64,000 bases of DNA from positions 124,001 through 188,000 of the forward strand of contig NZ_QUCM01000005.1 in the NCBI RefSeq assembly GCF_003473545.1, in the 5' to 3' direction. This DNA is from Clostridium sp. AM22-11AC (lineage in GTDB: Bacteria > Bacillota > Clostridia > Lachnospirales > Lachnospiraceae). The notes beneath the pieces were generated by a model. That model was not told the origin of the DNA, did no database searches, and was given only the letters and a program-made list of their open reading frames with translations. The translations under genes and the position numbers were made by a program. Position 1 is the stretch's first letter, and the number at the start of each line of letters is the position of its first letter. Shown here piece after piece: positions 17,554 to 26,513 of this stretch.

Positions 17554-18798
17554 ATGGGAAAGACAGTAATTGAAAAGATCATAGAGCATAATACCGGCAA
17601 AGAAGTAAAGCCGGGAGATATTGTGACTGTAAATGTGGACCGTGTCATGATCCATGATATATTTATCCCTTTTGTAGCGGAAAAATTCAAGGAAATGGGC
17701 TTTGAGAAGCTTTGGGACCCGGATAAAGTGGTCCTGATCTACGACCACCTGGTACCTGCAAGCCAGTTAGATGATACCAGACATTTCCATACAGGTGATG
17801 CCTTTGCTGAAAAATACGGCATGACCCATGTACACAGAAGCGATGGTATCTGCCACCAGCTGATGACAGAAGCAGGTTATGTAAAGCCAGGTAATATTGC
17901 ATTTGGTACAGACAGCCATACAACTACCTACGGCTGTGTAGGCGCATTCTCTTCCGGTATCGGCTATACAGAAATGGCAAGTATCTTAGGAACCGGAACC
18001 ATGTGGATCAAGGTGCCGGAGACCATTAAAGTTGTGATCAATGGCAAGCTGCCTGAAAATGTAATGTCAAAGGATGTTATTTTACGTCTGATCGGTGATC
18101 TGGGTGCGGATGGCGCTACCTACAAGGCACTGGAATTTTCTGGAAGCGCAGTAGAGAACATGACAGTTGCCAGCCGTATGACCATTTCCAACATGGCCAT
18201 TGAAGCAGGTGCTAAATGTGCGCTGTTTACACCAGATGAAAAGACAGCAGAATATTGTGATATTACCTTAAATGATTACCAGAAGAGCCTGGCAGGAGAT
18301 GCAGACGCTAACTACTGCAAGGTAATGGAATACAAGGCAGAGGATTTTGTACCGGTTATGGCATGTCCATCCCAGGTAGACAAGATCCGCAATGTCAGCG
18401 AACTGGAAGGAACAGAGATCGACCAGGTATTTATCGGCTCCTGCACCAACGGCCGTTTAGAGGATCTGGCAGCAGCTGCAGAGGTTTTAAAGGGCAAGAA
18501 GGTAGCAGATTTTGTAAAACTGATCGTTACACCAGCCAGCCGCAAGATCTACAGACAGGCAGATGAAATGGGTATCCTGGATACACTGGCAGAGGCCGGT
18601 GCTATCATCACCCATCCGGGCTGTGGTCTGTGCTGCGGAAGAACCGGCGGCATCTTAACAGATGGTGAAAGAGTAGTTGCAACCAATAACCGCAACTTCT
18701 TAGGCCGTATGGGAACATCCAAGGTACAGATCTATCTGGCTTCCCCAAGGACTGCGGCCAGCTGTGCGATCGCAGGTAAGATCGTAAGCCCACAGTAA
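17554..18798 (+). CDS. Aconitase/3-isopropylmalate dehydratase family large subunit, pair 2
   Basis: This 414-residue catalytic subunit begins MGKTVIEKII. Cluster cysteines are in GSCTNGR near residue 295 and HPGCGLCCGRTGG near 353. FGTDSHTTTYGCVGAFSSG lies near 116. It keeps the common GSCTNGR, unlike pair 1. DHLVPASQLDDTRHF differs from the DHNVPSDCPKT of pair 1, so the two pairs probably act on different hydroxy-acids or on successive steps. A strong terminator follows, closing a four-gene operon. Confidence 0.85.
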   Translation: MGKTVIEKIIEHNTGKEVKPGDIVTVNVDRVMIHDIFIPFVAEKFKEMGFEKLWDPDKVVLIYDHLVPASQLDDTRHFHTGDAFAEKYGMTHVHRSDGICHQLMTEAGYVKPGNIAFGTDSHTTTYGCVGAFSSGIGYTEMASILGTGTMWIKVPETIKVVINGKLPENVMSKDVILRLIGDLGADGATYKALEFSGSAVENMTVASRMTISNMAIEAGAKCALFTPDEKTAEYCDITLNDYQKSLAGDADANYCKVMEYKAEDFVPVMACPSQVDKIRNVSELEGTEIDQVFIGSCTNGRLEDLAAAAEVLKGKKVADFVKLIVTPASRKIYRQADEMGILDTLAEAGAIITHPGCGLCCGRTGGILTDGERVVATNNRNFLGRMGTSKVQIYLASPRTAASCAIAGKIVSPQ

Positions 18799-18820
18799 TA
18801 ATTTAAAAGTACAGATAATA

Positions 18821-18878
18821 AAAGGCATATTTTCATTCTCTGAATTGATTTTGAGAGAAGAAAATATGTCTTTTTTAT
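18821..18878 (+). terminator. Terminator after the dehydratase operon
   Basis: AAAGGCATATTTTC (18821-18834) pairs with GAAAATATGTCTTT (18860-18873), with an extra TCTC/GAGA step inside. A run of T follows. It lies between convergent genes and may also act on the regulator gene from the other side. Confidence 0.8.
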
Positions 18879-18894
18879 TTTGTATATTCAAATG

Positions 18895-19599
18895 TCAGGT
18901 AACAGTATACATATGGTACAACTTAAGCTGTTTAATATCTTCTTTGGATACTTTCAGCTGATTTTCCAATTCTTTGTTTTCACATAATCTGTTTTTTGAG
19001 AGTAGAAGTTTTCGTGCAATAGGCATGATCGGTCTTGTAGACAGGCCTGTAAATAAAGCCCATTTGGTTTCTGCGTTTAATGTAGGAGCCAGTATTTGTA
19101 TATAGGCAGTTTCCATTTCCACATCTCGATTTTGCAGAGTGATATTTGTAACTGCATCAAAATGTTCCATGTAGCCTTTATAAGTATTTTCACAGTTCTG
19201 GTAATGATCATAATCTTCAAAGTTCATATACATCATGACCTTCGTAAGGCCATTTTCTTCCGGATGGAGTTCAAAAAGGCGTCGCCCGATCCGGTTGATC
19301 CTTCCATCGTAAACATAACCATACAAGTTTTTAACATTTCTGAAAAAAGCGGGGCATTCTTTTAAAGTGGAAGAGGATGTGGCAGTATTGGGAAAATACA
19401 GAAGGGTTTCAATATGCACCTGCAGTGCGTCGGCAATGGCATACAGAGTGTCTATATCCACGGCTATTTCACCTGATTCATATTTTGATATAGCGGACTG
19501 GCTTTTGCCAATAGCCTGAGCCAGCTGTTGGTGGGTTATTTTCCGCATTTTACGTGTACGGCGGATATTCTGTCCGATTTCTTTGCTTATTTCTGACAT
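18895..19599 (-). CDS. XRE-family transcriptional regulator
   Basis: A Cro/C1-type helix-turn-helix fills residues 10-65 (RRTRKMRKITHQQLAQAIGK, then SQSAISKYESG). The remaining 170 residues match no domain I recognise and contain an aromatic-rich region (MMYMNFEDYDHYQNCENTY) that may sense a ligand. The 234-residue gene is divergent from the MalY-like gene across 275 bases, so autoregulation or control of the lyase is plausible. AAGGAAA precedes the ATG. Confidence 0.75.
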   Translation of the reverse strand: MSEISKEIGQNIRRTRKMRKITHQQLAQAIGKSQSAISKYESGEIAVDIDTLYAIADALQVHIETLLYFPNTATSSSTLKECPAFFRNVKNLYGYVYDGRINRIGRRLFELHPEENGLTKVMMYMNFEDYDHYQNCENTYKGYMEHFDAVTNITLQNRDVEMETAYIQILAPTLNAETKWALFTGLSTRPIMPIARKLLLSKNRLCENKELENQLKVSKEDIKQLKLYHMYTVT

Positions 19600-19754
19600 A
19601 TGGTTTCCTTTTTTATTCCCTAAAATAATATTTTTTAACGATTTAGGATCGCGGACACAAATGATGTGCAGTTTTTCAGCTTTTATTGTCCGAAATTAAT
19701 CGTGTCACGGAAAGAAAATGTTGAAATTATTATCCACAGGAATATTTTGCTTTT

Positions 19755-19783
19755 TTGACGGGGACTTTTCCTATTGCTATAAT
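19755..19783 (+). promoter_or_regulatory. Strong sigma-A promoter for the MalY-like gene
   Basis: TTGACG (19755-19760) and perfect TATAAT (19778-19783) are spaced by 17 bases. A perfect -10 box and near-perfect -35 box in a divergent region fit a gene held down by a repressor, possibly the adjacent XRE protein. Confidence 0.8.
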
Positions 19784-19874
19784 TTTAAACAAGACGGGGA
19801 AATAAGTCAATAAAAGTCTATAACTGCAGGCGCCGCAGATATATATAATAAGGTATTCAAGGAGAGATGTAATT

Positions 19875-21068
19875 ATGAATTACACAAAGGAATATTTTGA
19901 TTTTGATCTGGATCGTAAAAATACCCGGAGTATGAAATGGGATGACTGCAATTCAAAATTCGGCGTAGATGAATCTACAGCGATGATCCCAATGTGGATC
20001 GCAGATATGGATTTCAGATCCCCAAAAGAAGTGATCGACGCAGTAATAGACCGCGCCAGTCTTGGATGTTATGGTTATACAACAAAACCAGACTGTTTTT
20101 ATGAAAGGATCATTAACTGGGTAGATCGCCGTTATCACTGGAAGATAAAAAAAGAATGGATCATTTTTACTCCAGGTGTGATTCCGGGATACACCATTAC
20201 GATCCAGAATTTTACAAAGCCCGGGGACGGCATTATCGTACAGACACCGGTTTATTATCCATTTATGGATGGTGTTGTTAATAATGGGCGTAAGCTGGTT
20301 TATAATCCTCTGATAGAAAAAGAGGGAGACTGGTTCATGGATTTTGAAGATCTGGAAAGAAAAGTAAAAGATCCGGATAATAAACTTCTGATCTTATCTA
20401 ATCCTCATAATCCTGTAGGACGTGCATGGACAGCAGAAGAATTAACAAGACTGGGAGACCTCTGTGCAGAAAACGGTGTCCTACTGATCTCTGATGAGAT
20501 CCATGCAGATCTTATGATGAAGGGAGTTAAACATACATCTGTTGGTACCCTTTCAGAAAAAATAAAAAAGAATACAATTGTCCATTATGCCCCAAGCAAA
20601 ACCTTTAACCTGGCTGGCCTTCAGACTGCCTATGCGGTTATTCCAAATAATGAGTTGCGCGAAAAATACATAAAAGGCTTAAATGCAAACCGTATTTTTA
20701 ATATGAATTGGTTTGGTTCGGCAGCTCTGGAAGCAGCTTATGATAAAAGCGGCAATTATGTGGATGCGCTATGCGACTATGTAAATGACAACATGGATTA
20801 TATGGTTCGGTATGTTCAGGAAAGACTGCCTATGCTTCACATGAAAAAATCTGAGGCAACTTATATGGTATGGGTAGATTTTCGCGGAACTGGGATGAGT
20901 ACAGAAGAAATTGAATCATTTATTGACCAGAAAGCACATATTGGAGTAGATAAAGGATCCTGGTTTGGGCCGGGCGGAGAAGGTTATCTGCGGTTTAATC
21001 TGGCATGCCCAAGGAAGATCCTTGATAGTGCTCTTTATCAGCTGGAAACTGCATTAAAACAGATTTGA
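19875..21068 (+). CDS. MalY/PatB-type PLP-dependent C-S lyase (cystathionine beta-lyase family)
   Basis: This fold-type I PLP enzyme cleaves cystathionine or cysteine conjugates to pyruvate, ammonia and a thiol. The 397-residue product has the start NYTKEYFDFDLDRKNTRSMKW typical of PatB, an IWVADMDF-like segment (MWIADMDFRSP near residue 40), ISDEIHADL near 210 and the PLP lysine Lys242 in PSKTFNLAG. The C-terminal ending with RFNLACP binds the substrate carboxylate. It is divergent from an XRE regulator. Substrate choice within the family is not visible in sequence. Confidence 0.88.
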   Translation: MNYTKEYFDFDLDRKNTRSMKWDDCNSKFGVDESTAMIPMWIADMDFRSPKEVIDAVIDRASLGCYGYTTKPDCFYERIINWVDRRYHWKIKKEWIIFTPGVIPGYTITIQNFTKPGDGIIVQTPVYYPFMDGVVNNGRKLVYNPLIEKEGDWFMDFEDLERKVKDPDNKLLILSNPHNPVGRAWTAEELTRLGDLCAENGVLLISDEIHADLMMKGVKHTSVGTLSEKIKKNTIVHYAPSKTFNLAGLQTAYAVIPNNELREKYIKGLNANRIFNMNWFGSAALEAAYDKSGNYVDALCDYVNDNMDYMVRYVQERLPMLHMKKSEATYMVWVDFRGTGMSTEEIESFIDQKAHIGVDKGSWFGPGGEGYLRFNLACPRKILDSALYQLETALKQI

Positions 21069-21113
21069 CTGGTGCTTATAAATTTCTTAGTAACTTATAA
21101 AATATATAGAAAA

Positions 21114-21142
21114 TTGTAGAAAATAAACGTCTTTTCTATAAT
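21114..21142 (+). promoter_or_regulatory. Putative promoter for the permease-enolase operon
   Basis: TTGTAG (21114-21119) and TATAAT (21137-21142) are spaced by 17 bases, about 40 bases before the start at 21183. Confidence 0.6.
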
Positions 21143-21182
21143 GAAACAAAGAAAAAAGCATGGTTAGTAGGAGGTGATACAG

Positions 21183-22463
21183 GTGGAACTGGCAGGTGTA
21201 TTGATCGCGGTACTGCTGCTGATTTTTTTGATCTATAAAAGACTGAGCTTGATCCCGGCAACACTGATCTGTGTGGCGGTACTGGCATTAACCAATGGCT
21301 TTTCTTATATGGATCTGTTTATAAATCATTACGGCGTTTCACTTGCCGGATTTGTGGGAAAATATTTTCTGGTGTTTGTTACAAATGCTTTGTTTGGAAA
21401 AGTAATGGAAGAAACGCTGTTAGCATCTGTATTTTCAAAAATGATCGGAAAACTTTTTGGAGATAAAAATGCTGTTTTTGGGGCAATGTTAGCAACTGCG
21501 ATCCTTTCTTATGGAGGCGTCAGTGTATTTGTTATTGTATTTACCGTATATCCCATTTTTCTTGCAACATTTCGCAAGGCAGATCTTCCGGGAAAATATA
21601 TTCCAGCCTGCATTATGAGCAGCTCCTGTACATTTGCCCTTTCGCTGCTTCCTGGAGGAGCCCAGTTAAACAATATTATTCCTGTACAGTATTTGGGCAC
21701 AACACCGGCTGCAGCTGCCGGGATCGGTCTGCTCTGCTCTGCTGCGGCTATGGCATTTATATTCGTATATTTTTCTTGGGAATTTAAAAAAGCAAGGCAA
21801 AGAGGGGAGCATTTTGAAATAAATCCGTCTATTAAAGAACGGATCACAAAGTTTGAAATGGATGCCGGGATTCCGGGACCATTATCAGTCCTGCCTCTTG
21901 TAATGATAATTTTACTGATCAATATTGCACAATTAGATCTTTCTTATGCAGTGCTGGCAGGAACTGGTGTGGCTCTTTTTATTGGCTGGAAAAATATTCC
22001 GGATAAACTGCGTATTATCAATGAAAGCGCAAAATTAGTAGGACCTGCTGTTATTACAACAGCTGTATCTGTTGGATTTGGCGGTGCAGTTCTTGCATGT
22101 AATGGAGCGGAGACTGTGTTAGAAGCAATATCAGCTTTGCCTGTACCGCCTAATCTTTCCTTTAGTATTGCTGCATCTTTCGCAGGAGCAATGACTGGAA
22201 ATGGCGGAGGCGGAATGGATGTGGCCATGAACCTGCTTTCCGGACAATATCTGGCAGCTGGGCTTGAGCCGGAGCTGATCCACCGCCTGGGAGCGGTAGC
22301 AACTGCCGGGTTCAGCTGTCTGCCCCACAACGGAATGCAGATCACGATCATGGATACATGCGGATATACAGCCGGACAATGTTATAAATATATTTTTATT
22401 TCAACGGTACTTTGTTCCGCCGGGTGTCTGCTGTTAGCAAATGTAATAAGCTGTTTACTGTAA
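21183..22463 (+). CDS. GntP/citrate-type permease (ion transporter superfamily)
   Basis: This inner-membrane protein of 426 residues has about twelve hydrophobic segments and a central hydrophilic loop (FEINPSIKERITKFEMDAG, about 218-236). The glycine-rich AMTGNGGGGMDVAMN near residue 340 and PHNGMQITIMDTCG near 382 match the second-half motifs of the GntP family of sugar-acid/H+ symporters. The start is GTG 21183, with AGGAGGTG six bases upstream. A GTG at 21174 is in frame but lies inside that binding site. The enolase-superfamily gene 29 bases downstream suggests a sugar-acid substrate. Confidence 0.75.
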   Translation: MELAGVLIAVLLLIFLIYKRLSLIPATLICVAVLALTNGFSYMDLFINHYGVSLAGFVGKYFLVFVTNALFGKVMEETLLASVFSKMIGKLFGDKNAVFGAMLATAILSYGGVSVFVIVFTVYPIFLATFRKADLPGKYIPACIMSSSCTFALSLLPGGAQLNNIIPVQYLGTTPAAAAGIGLLCSAAAMAFIFVYFSWEFKKARQRGEHFEINPSIKERITKFEMDAGIPGPLSVLPLVMIILLINIAQLDLSYAVLAGTGVALFIGWKNIPDKLRIINESAKLVGPAVITTAVSVGFGGAVLACNGAETVLEAISALPVPPNLSFSIAASFAGAMTGNGGGGMDVAMNLLSGQYLAAGLEPELIHRLGAVATAGFSCLPHNGMQITIMDTCGYTAGQCYKYIFISTVLCSAGCLLLANVISCLL

Positions 22464-22492
22464 TAAAAATACATAGATGAAGGAGACTGGGA

Positions 22493-23665
22493 ATGAAAAT
22501 TACAAAAATCGATCTTTTATATTGCGATCCGGTAGAAGGAGGCTGGAGACCATCTTTATGCCGTATATACACAGACGAGGGAATTTATGGAGATGGAGAA
22601 GTGGCATTATCTTATGGAGGCGCTTCACAGGCTGCATTTGCCATGTTAAAAGACATGGCCAACCGGCTGATTGGAATGAATCCTTTGGATCATGAAGTAA
22701 TCTGGCAGAAACTGTATCAGGGGTGTTTCTGGAGTTACAATGGAGGTCCTATTGTATTTGGCGGTATCAGTGCCTTTGATATTGCCTTGTGGGATATTAA
22801 AGGAAAGGTGTATGGACAGCCGCTGTACCGTCTTTTAGGTGGAAAACACAGAGATACCCTGAAAGCTTATGCAAGCCAGCTGCAAAATGGCTGGGGTGTT
22901 GGAAGAAAAACAGCAAGAACACCAGCAGATTACGCGCGTCAGGCAGAAATTGCAGTAGAAAAGGGATTTAAAGCAGTAAAATACAATTTCCTTACTTTTA
23001 GAGAAGATGAAGGAAGATATCCAAGAACAGAGCAGACAGCTTATCTGGATCCAGAATATTTGGATTTGGCAGAAGCGAGGATCGCAGCTGTAAGAGAAGC
23101 GGTAGGTTCTAAGGTAGATATTATTTTGGAAAACCATTGTTATACAGATGCCCAGTCAGCAGTCCAGTTTGGAAATATGGCAAAGAAATATGGCATTCTC
23201 TATTATGAGGAGCCGGTAGTCCCTCACGAGGATACACTTGCTTATGTGCATCAGCAGACGGGAATTCCAGTAGCCAGCGGTGAGCGGATTTACAGCAGAT
23301 GGCAGTTTAAGAAAATGTTGGATAAACAAGCCATTCAGGTGATCCAGCCGGATCTTGGAAACAGCGGTGGTGTTACAGAGGTGAAAAAAATCTGTGATAT
23401 GTCCTATGTATATGAAGCCGGTGTCCAGATCCATGTATGTGGAACACCGATCGTAACAGCTGCTTCTTTACATATGGAAGCAGCACTTCCTAATTTTGTA
23501 ATCCATGAATATAACGTAAATACAGAAATGCCGCAGATGACCTCACTTGCGCTGCATCATTACGAACCGGTAAATGGATCTTTTACAGTACCGGAACTTC
23601 CGGGAATCGGAAATGAGATCGCACCAGAAGCATTTAAGCGCAGCCAGGTAGTTACGATCGAATAA
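22493..23665 (+). CDS. Mandelate racemase/enolase-superfamily sugar-acid dehydratase candidate
   Basis: Members use a Mg2+ ion to abstract the proton next to a carboxylate. The 390-residue product carries the usual metal-ligand positions: Glu in DIILENHCY near residue 203, YYEEPVVP near 237 and SGERIYSRWQF near 261. VIQPDLGNSGGVTEVKKI near 281 and the HVCGTPIVTAA segment near 315 follow. The GERxYSRWxF and GGITE-like segments resemble D-galactonate dehydratase, so sugar-acid dehydration is likely. The precise acid is unknown and no KDPG-type aldolase or kinase is adjacent. A terminator follows. Confidence 0.8.
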   Translation: MKITKIDLLYCDPVEGGWRPSLCRIYTDEGIYGDGEVALSYGGASQAAFAMLKDMANRLIGMNPLDHEVIWQKLYQGCFWSYNGGPIVFGGISAFDIALWDIKGKVYGQPLYRLLGGKHRDTLKAYASQLQNGWGVGRKTARTPADYARQAEIAVEKGFKAVKYNFLTFREDEGRYPRTEQTAYLDPEYLDLAEARIAAVREAVGSKVDIILENHCYTDAQSAVQFGNMAKKYGILYYEEPVVPHEDTLAYVHQQTGIPVASGERIYSRWQFKKMLDKQAIQVIQPDLGNSGGVTEVKKICDMSYVYEAGVQIHVCGTPIVTAASLHMEAALPNFVIHEYNVNTEMPQMTSLALHHYEPVNGSFTVPELPGIGNEIAPEAFKRSQVVTIE

Positions 23666-23678
23666 AAGAATATTTTCC

Positions 23679-23706
23679 GGGGGCTGCTGTGGCAGCCCTT
23701 TTTATA
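23679..23706 (+). terminator. Terminator after the enolase-superfamily gene
   Basis: GGGGCTGC and GGCAGCCC form a short GC-rich stem followed by TTTTTAT. It separates the permease-enolase unit from the DUF401 gene. Confidence 0.8.
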
Positions 23707-23838
23707 TTGACAGTAACTATGAAAATTAATAGTGACTAATAAAATAATCGCTAACTTGTAATAGAGGAGAAATGCATGTAAACTTGAGTACATGAAGGAA
23801 TCCGGGAGGATATCGTATACACAGGAGGAACACACATC

Positions 23839-25035
23839 ATGGAAATTACTTTTTTAGGCGTGGTATTTGCGGTTATTATAGTTCTTTTAGCCATAGGCAG
23901 ACCGCTGTATCAGGCGATTGCAGGCGGAATGGTCGTAACAGCAGTGCTGTTTCATATTCCGGTAACAATAATTGGAACTAAGATAGTCAGTGTTATTACA
24001 AACTGGTCATCTTTATCTGTGTTATTATCTCTGTATCTCATTACGTTTTTGCAGAAGATCCTGGAGTCACGCAGTCAGATCCGTCTGGCACAACAGGATC
24101 TGAATGGCATTTTTCATAACCGCCGTATCAATACAGCAGGAGCAGCTTTTTTCATTGGACTTCTGCCATCTGCGGCTTCCATGATCCTTTGTGCAGATAT
24201 TGTAAAGGATGCGACAGAGGGATATTTAGATCCAAAAGAGCAGGCTTTTACAGCCAGCTGGTTCAGGCACATACCGGAAAGTGTGCTGCCTACTTATACA
24301 GCAGTACTTCTTATGTCAAATCTTTCTGGAGTGGAGATATCAGAGTTCATTCTGTATATGATCGTTCCGGTCCTTGCGCTGGCAGGACTGGGATATGCTG
24401 TTTATCTGCACCGTATTCCCAATGATACAGGGACACCGGCAAGCACCAACCGACTGGCAGACTTTGCCCATTTGATCCAGCATTTGTGGTCACTGCTTCT
24501 TATCCTTATATTGATATTAGTTTTTCATTTTCAGGTAGTAACGTCTGTTCTTGTATCCATTGCACTTTGTATTATCATTTATCGGGTAACACTGGATGAA
24601 ATCAGGAAATTTATTTTCGCTGCTTTTGAAAAGAAGATGTTGGGAAATACCTTTCTTGTATTATGTCTGAAAGAACTGATCGCTCATACAGGTGTGTTAT
24701 TGCTGCTGCCGGATGCTATGGCAAAACTGCCTCTGCCTACCTATCTGATTTTTGGTCTGCTATTTTTTACAGCAACTGTCATCAGTGGTTCTACAGGTGC
24801 CATTGCTATGGGAACACCGCTGGCTTTTGCAGCTATTCCGGGAGGCGCCCCCTTAATGGCATACCTTATGTGCATGGCCCATGCAGCCAGCCAGATCTCA
24901 CCTACCCATGTATGTCTGGTGGTGGCAGCCGACTATTTTCATGTGACGTTAGGAGATATTGTAAAGAAAACACTGCCTGTTTCTATTGCCTTCTGCGTAT
25001 TAATGACGCTATATTATAATGTGATAAAGCTGTAA
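23839..25035 (+). CDS. DUF401-family membrane protein
   Basis: This hydrophobic protein of 398 residues has about ten to twelve predicted membrane segments. The starting MEITFLGVVFAVIIVLLAIG and the GLLPSAASMILCADIV segment near residue 103 match my memory of the DUF401 (TIGR00529) group, whose substrates are undetermined but which resembles ion-transporter-superfamily permeases. It has AGGAGGAAC upstream and its own intergenic region with a TTGACA at 23707-23712 but no good -10 box. An HxlR regulator follows 38 bases later. Confidence 0.65.
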   Translation: MEITFLGVVFAVIIVLLAIGRPLYQAIAGGMVVTAVLFHIPVTIIGTKIVSVITNWSSLSVLLSLYLITFLQKILESRSQIRLAQQDLNGIFHNRRINTAGAAFFIGLLPSAASMILCADIVKDATEGYLDPKEQAFTASWFRHIPESVLPTYTAVLLMSNLSGVEISEFILYMIVPVLALAGLGYAVYLHRIPNDTGTPASTNRLADFAHLIQHLWSLLLILILILVFHFQVVTSVLVSIALCIIIYRVTLDEIRKFIFAAFEKKMLGNTFLVLCLKELIAHTGVLLLLPDAMAKLPLPTYLIFGLLFFTATVISGSTGAIAMGTPLAFAAIPGGAPLMAYLMCMAHAASQISPTHVCLVVAADYFHVTLGDIVKKTLPVSIAFCVLMTLYYNVIKL

Positions 25036-25073
25036 AAAAAGATCCGGTAAGAGCAGGGAGAGGGGAAAAACAT

Positions 25074-25448
25074 ATGTATAAGAGAAAAATAGAAAAAGAC
25101 ATCCGCTGTCCGTTAGAATACGGTCTGGAAGTATTTGGCGGAAAATGGAATTCGCGGATCATCTGTGTACTGGCTGCTATGAAGATCCTGCGTTACAGTG
25201 AATTGCGCAAGGAGATGGGGAATATTACAGATGCAGTTCTGGCATCAGCATTAAAAGAGCTGATCGCAAATGGTATTGTAAAACGCCAGTCCTATGATGA
25301 GATTCCTCCAAGAGTGGAATACAGCCTTACAGAAAAAGGACAGTCAGTAGTCCCTATTTTGCAAAGCATATGCCACTGGGCCGGTGTGTTCTATAAAGAA
25401 GATAGCGAGAACGAAATGATCCAGTGTAAGAAGTGTGATTACAGATAA
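25074..25448 (+). CDS. HxlR-family winged-helix regulator
   Basis: The 124-residue product shows the HxlR pattern: an N-terminal Cys (KDIRCPLEYGLEVFGGKWNS), YSELRKEMGNITDAVLASAL as the recognition region, then RVEYSLTEKGQSVVPIL. The conserved cysteine at residue 12 often senses electrophiles or redox state. A C-terminal CKKCDY pair of cysteines (about 119 and 122) is an extra that might bind metal or form a disulfide. It likely controls its neighbours, but no operator is identified. Confidence 0.85.
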   Translation: MYKRKIEKDIRCPLEYGLEVFGGKWNSRIICVLAAMKILRYSELRKEMGNITDAVLASALKELIANGIVKRQSYDEIPPRVEYSLTEKGQSVVPILQSICHWAGVFYKEDSENEMIQCKKCDYR

Positions 25449-25487
25449 AGTTTTGTTTTATTTCTGGTTCTAATGTTAAGTTTAACG

Positions 25488-25516
25488 TTGCACTTGAGCC
25501 TCAAAAGTTTTATACT
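25488..25516 (+). promoter_or_regulatory. Sigma-A promoter for the metallo-hydrolase gene
   Basis: TTGCAC (25488-25493) and TATACT (25511-25516) are spaced by 17 bases. The start codon lies about 55 bases further on. Confidence 0.7.
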
Positions 25517-25570
25517 GAAGTACAAGAAGTATATCTATCATATAAATCATAACAGAGAGGAACCAGACAC

Positions 25571-26428
25571 ATGAACATCACAGGAAAAGGTATGAAATTC
25601 AGATGGCTGAACAATGCAGGCTTTGAAATGGAGTTATCCAGCGGAAAACATCTTTTAGTAGATCCATGGTTAGACGAGGCACAGGTTTATCCTATCAGCA
25701 TTAATGAGATTGAACGGGCGGATTATGTTCTTCTCACCCATACACATGATGACCATTCAGACAGTATCGGACGGATCCAGAAGCGCTTCCCACAGGCAGC
25801 TATTTTTGTGGGGGATCTGTCTGCGGAAGCATTGTGTAAGGAATATGACCTGAATGTAGAGCGTCTGTTCCGTATCCGTGGCAGGGAAGAATATGAATTT
25901 GATGATGTGAAGATCGAAGTGATCTCTGCCAGACATACAGAGTCCAAAGGCGGAAATTACTGGGATAGAGGTTACTGCATTCAGAAGGACGGAAGCAGAA
26001 GAGAAACTATGTGGTATGGTTCCCTGGAAATGTACAACTTCCGCATTACCGATGTTAATGGATACAGAGCCGTTGTCTGGGGCGGAATGACCACAGAGGA
26101 GCAGATCCACCGCATGGAAAAATATAGAGGAAATGAGATCGCATTTATGCATGTCAGCCCAAAACAGGATCACCAGATGTTTGCAAGACTGGTGCAGGCT
26201 ATTAATCCCAAGGCAGTTATTCCACATCACTATGATATCTGGGAAACCTTGTTTGCAGCAAAGCCAGAGTTATTAGCAGATATGAAACTTCCGGCAGATA
26301 AAGTCAATGCAGAAGGTGTTCTGGATGTGATCCGCCAGAATATCAAAGAAAACTGTCCGGATGTGGCATTCTTTATCCCGGAGCATCATAAATGGTATCA
26401 GTTTGGCTATGGGATCATGGAAGCATAA
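25571..26428 (+). CDS. Metallo-beta-lactamase-fold hydrolase, UlaG-like
   Basis: The 285-residue product has the metal motif LLTHTHDDHSDS near residue 56, matching HxHxDH, then HTESKGG near 119, SPKQDHQMF near 195 and IPHHYDIWE near 217, which supply later ligands. UlaG-type lactonases share this arrangement and act on phosphorylated sugar lactones, but no ascorbate-type phosphotransferase genes are nearby, so the substrate is open. It appears monocistronic, with its own promoter. Confidence 0.8.
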   Translation: MNITGKGMKFRWLNNAGFEMELSSGKHLLVDPWLDEAQVYPISINEIERADYVLLTHTHDDHSDSIGRIQKRFPQAAIFVGDLSAEALCKEYDLNVERLFRIRGREEYEFDDVKIEVISARHTESKGGNYWDRGYCIQKDGSRRETMWYGSLEMYNFRITDVNGYRAVVWGGMTTEEQIHRMEKYRGNEIAFMHVSPKQDHQMFARLVQAINPKAVIPHHYDIWETLFAAKPELLADMKLPADKVNAEGVLDVIRQNIKENCPDVAFFIPEHHKWYQFGYGIMEA

Positions 26429-26513
26429 GGAAAATCTGGCAGACAGGATCTGGAAAATCGTGGTATACTTATAAATATGTCCCGAATATGCGGGGGAAAA
26501 GAAGGAGTATAAC

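Noticed and set aside
8079..18798. Possible nicotinate fermentation cluster (molybdenum hydroxylase, amidohydrolase, dimethylmalate-dehydratase-like pairs)
   Set aside because: The amidohydrolase at 13790-14932 is of the imidazolonepropionase-like group and does not resemble enamidase. The 6-hydroxynicotinate reductase, methyleneglutarate mutase, methylitaconate isomerase and dimethylmalate lyase genes are absent. Nuclease and NUDIX genes intervene.
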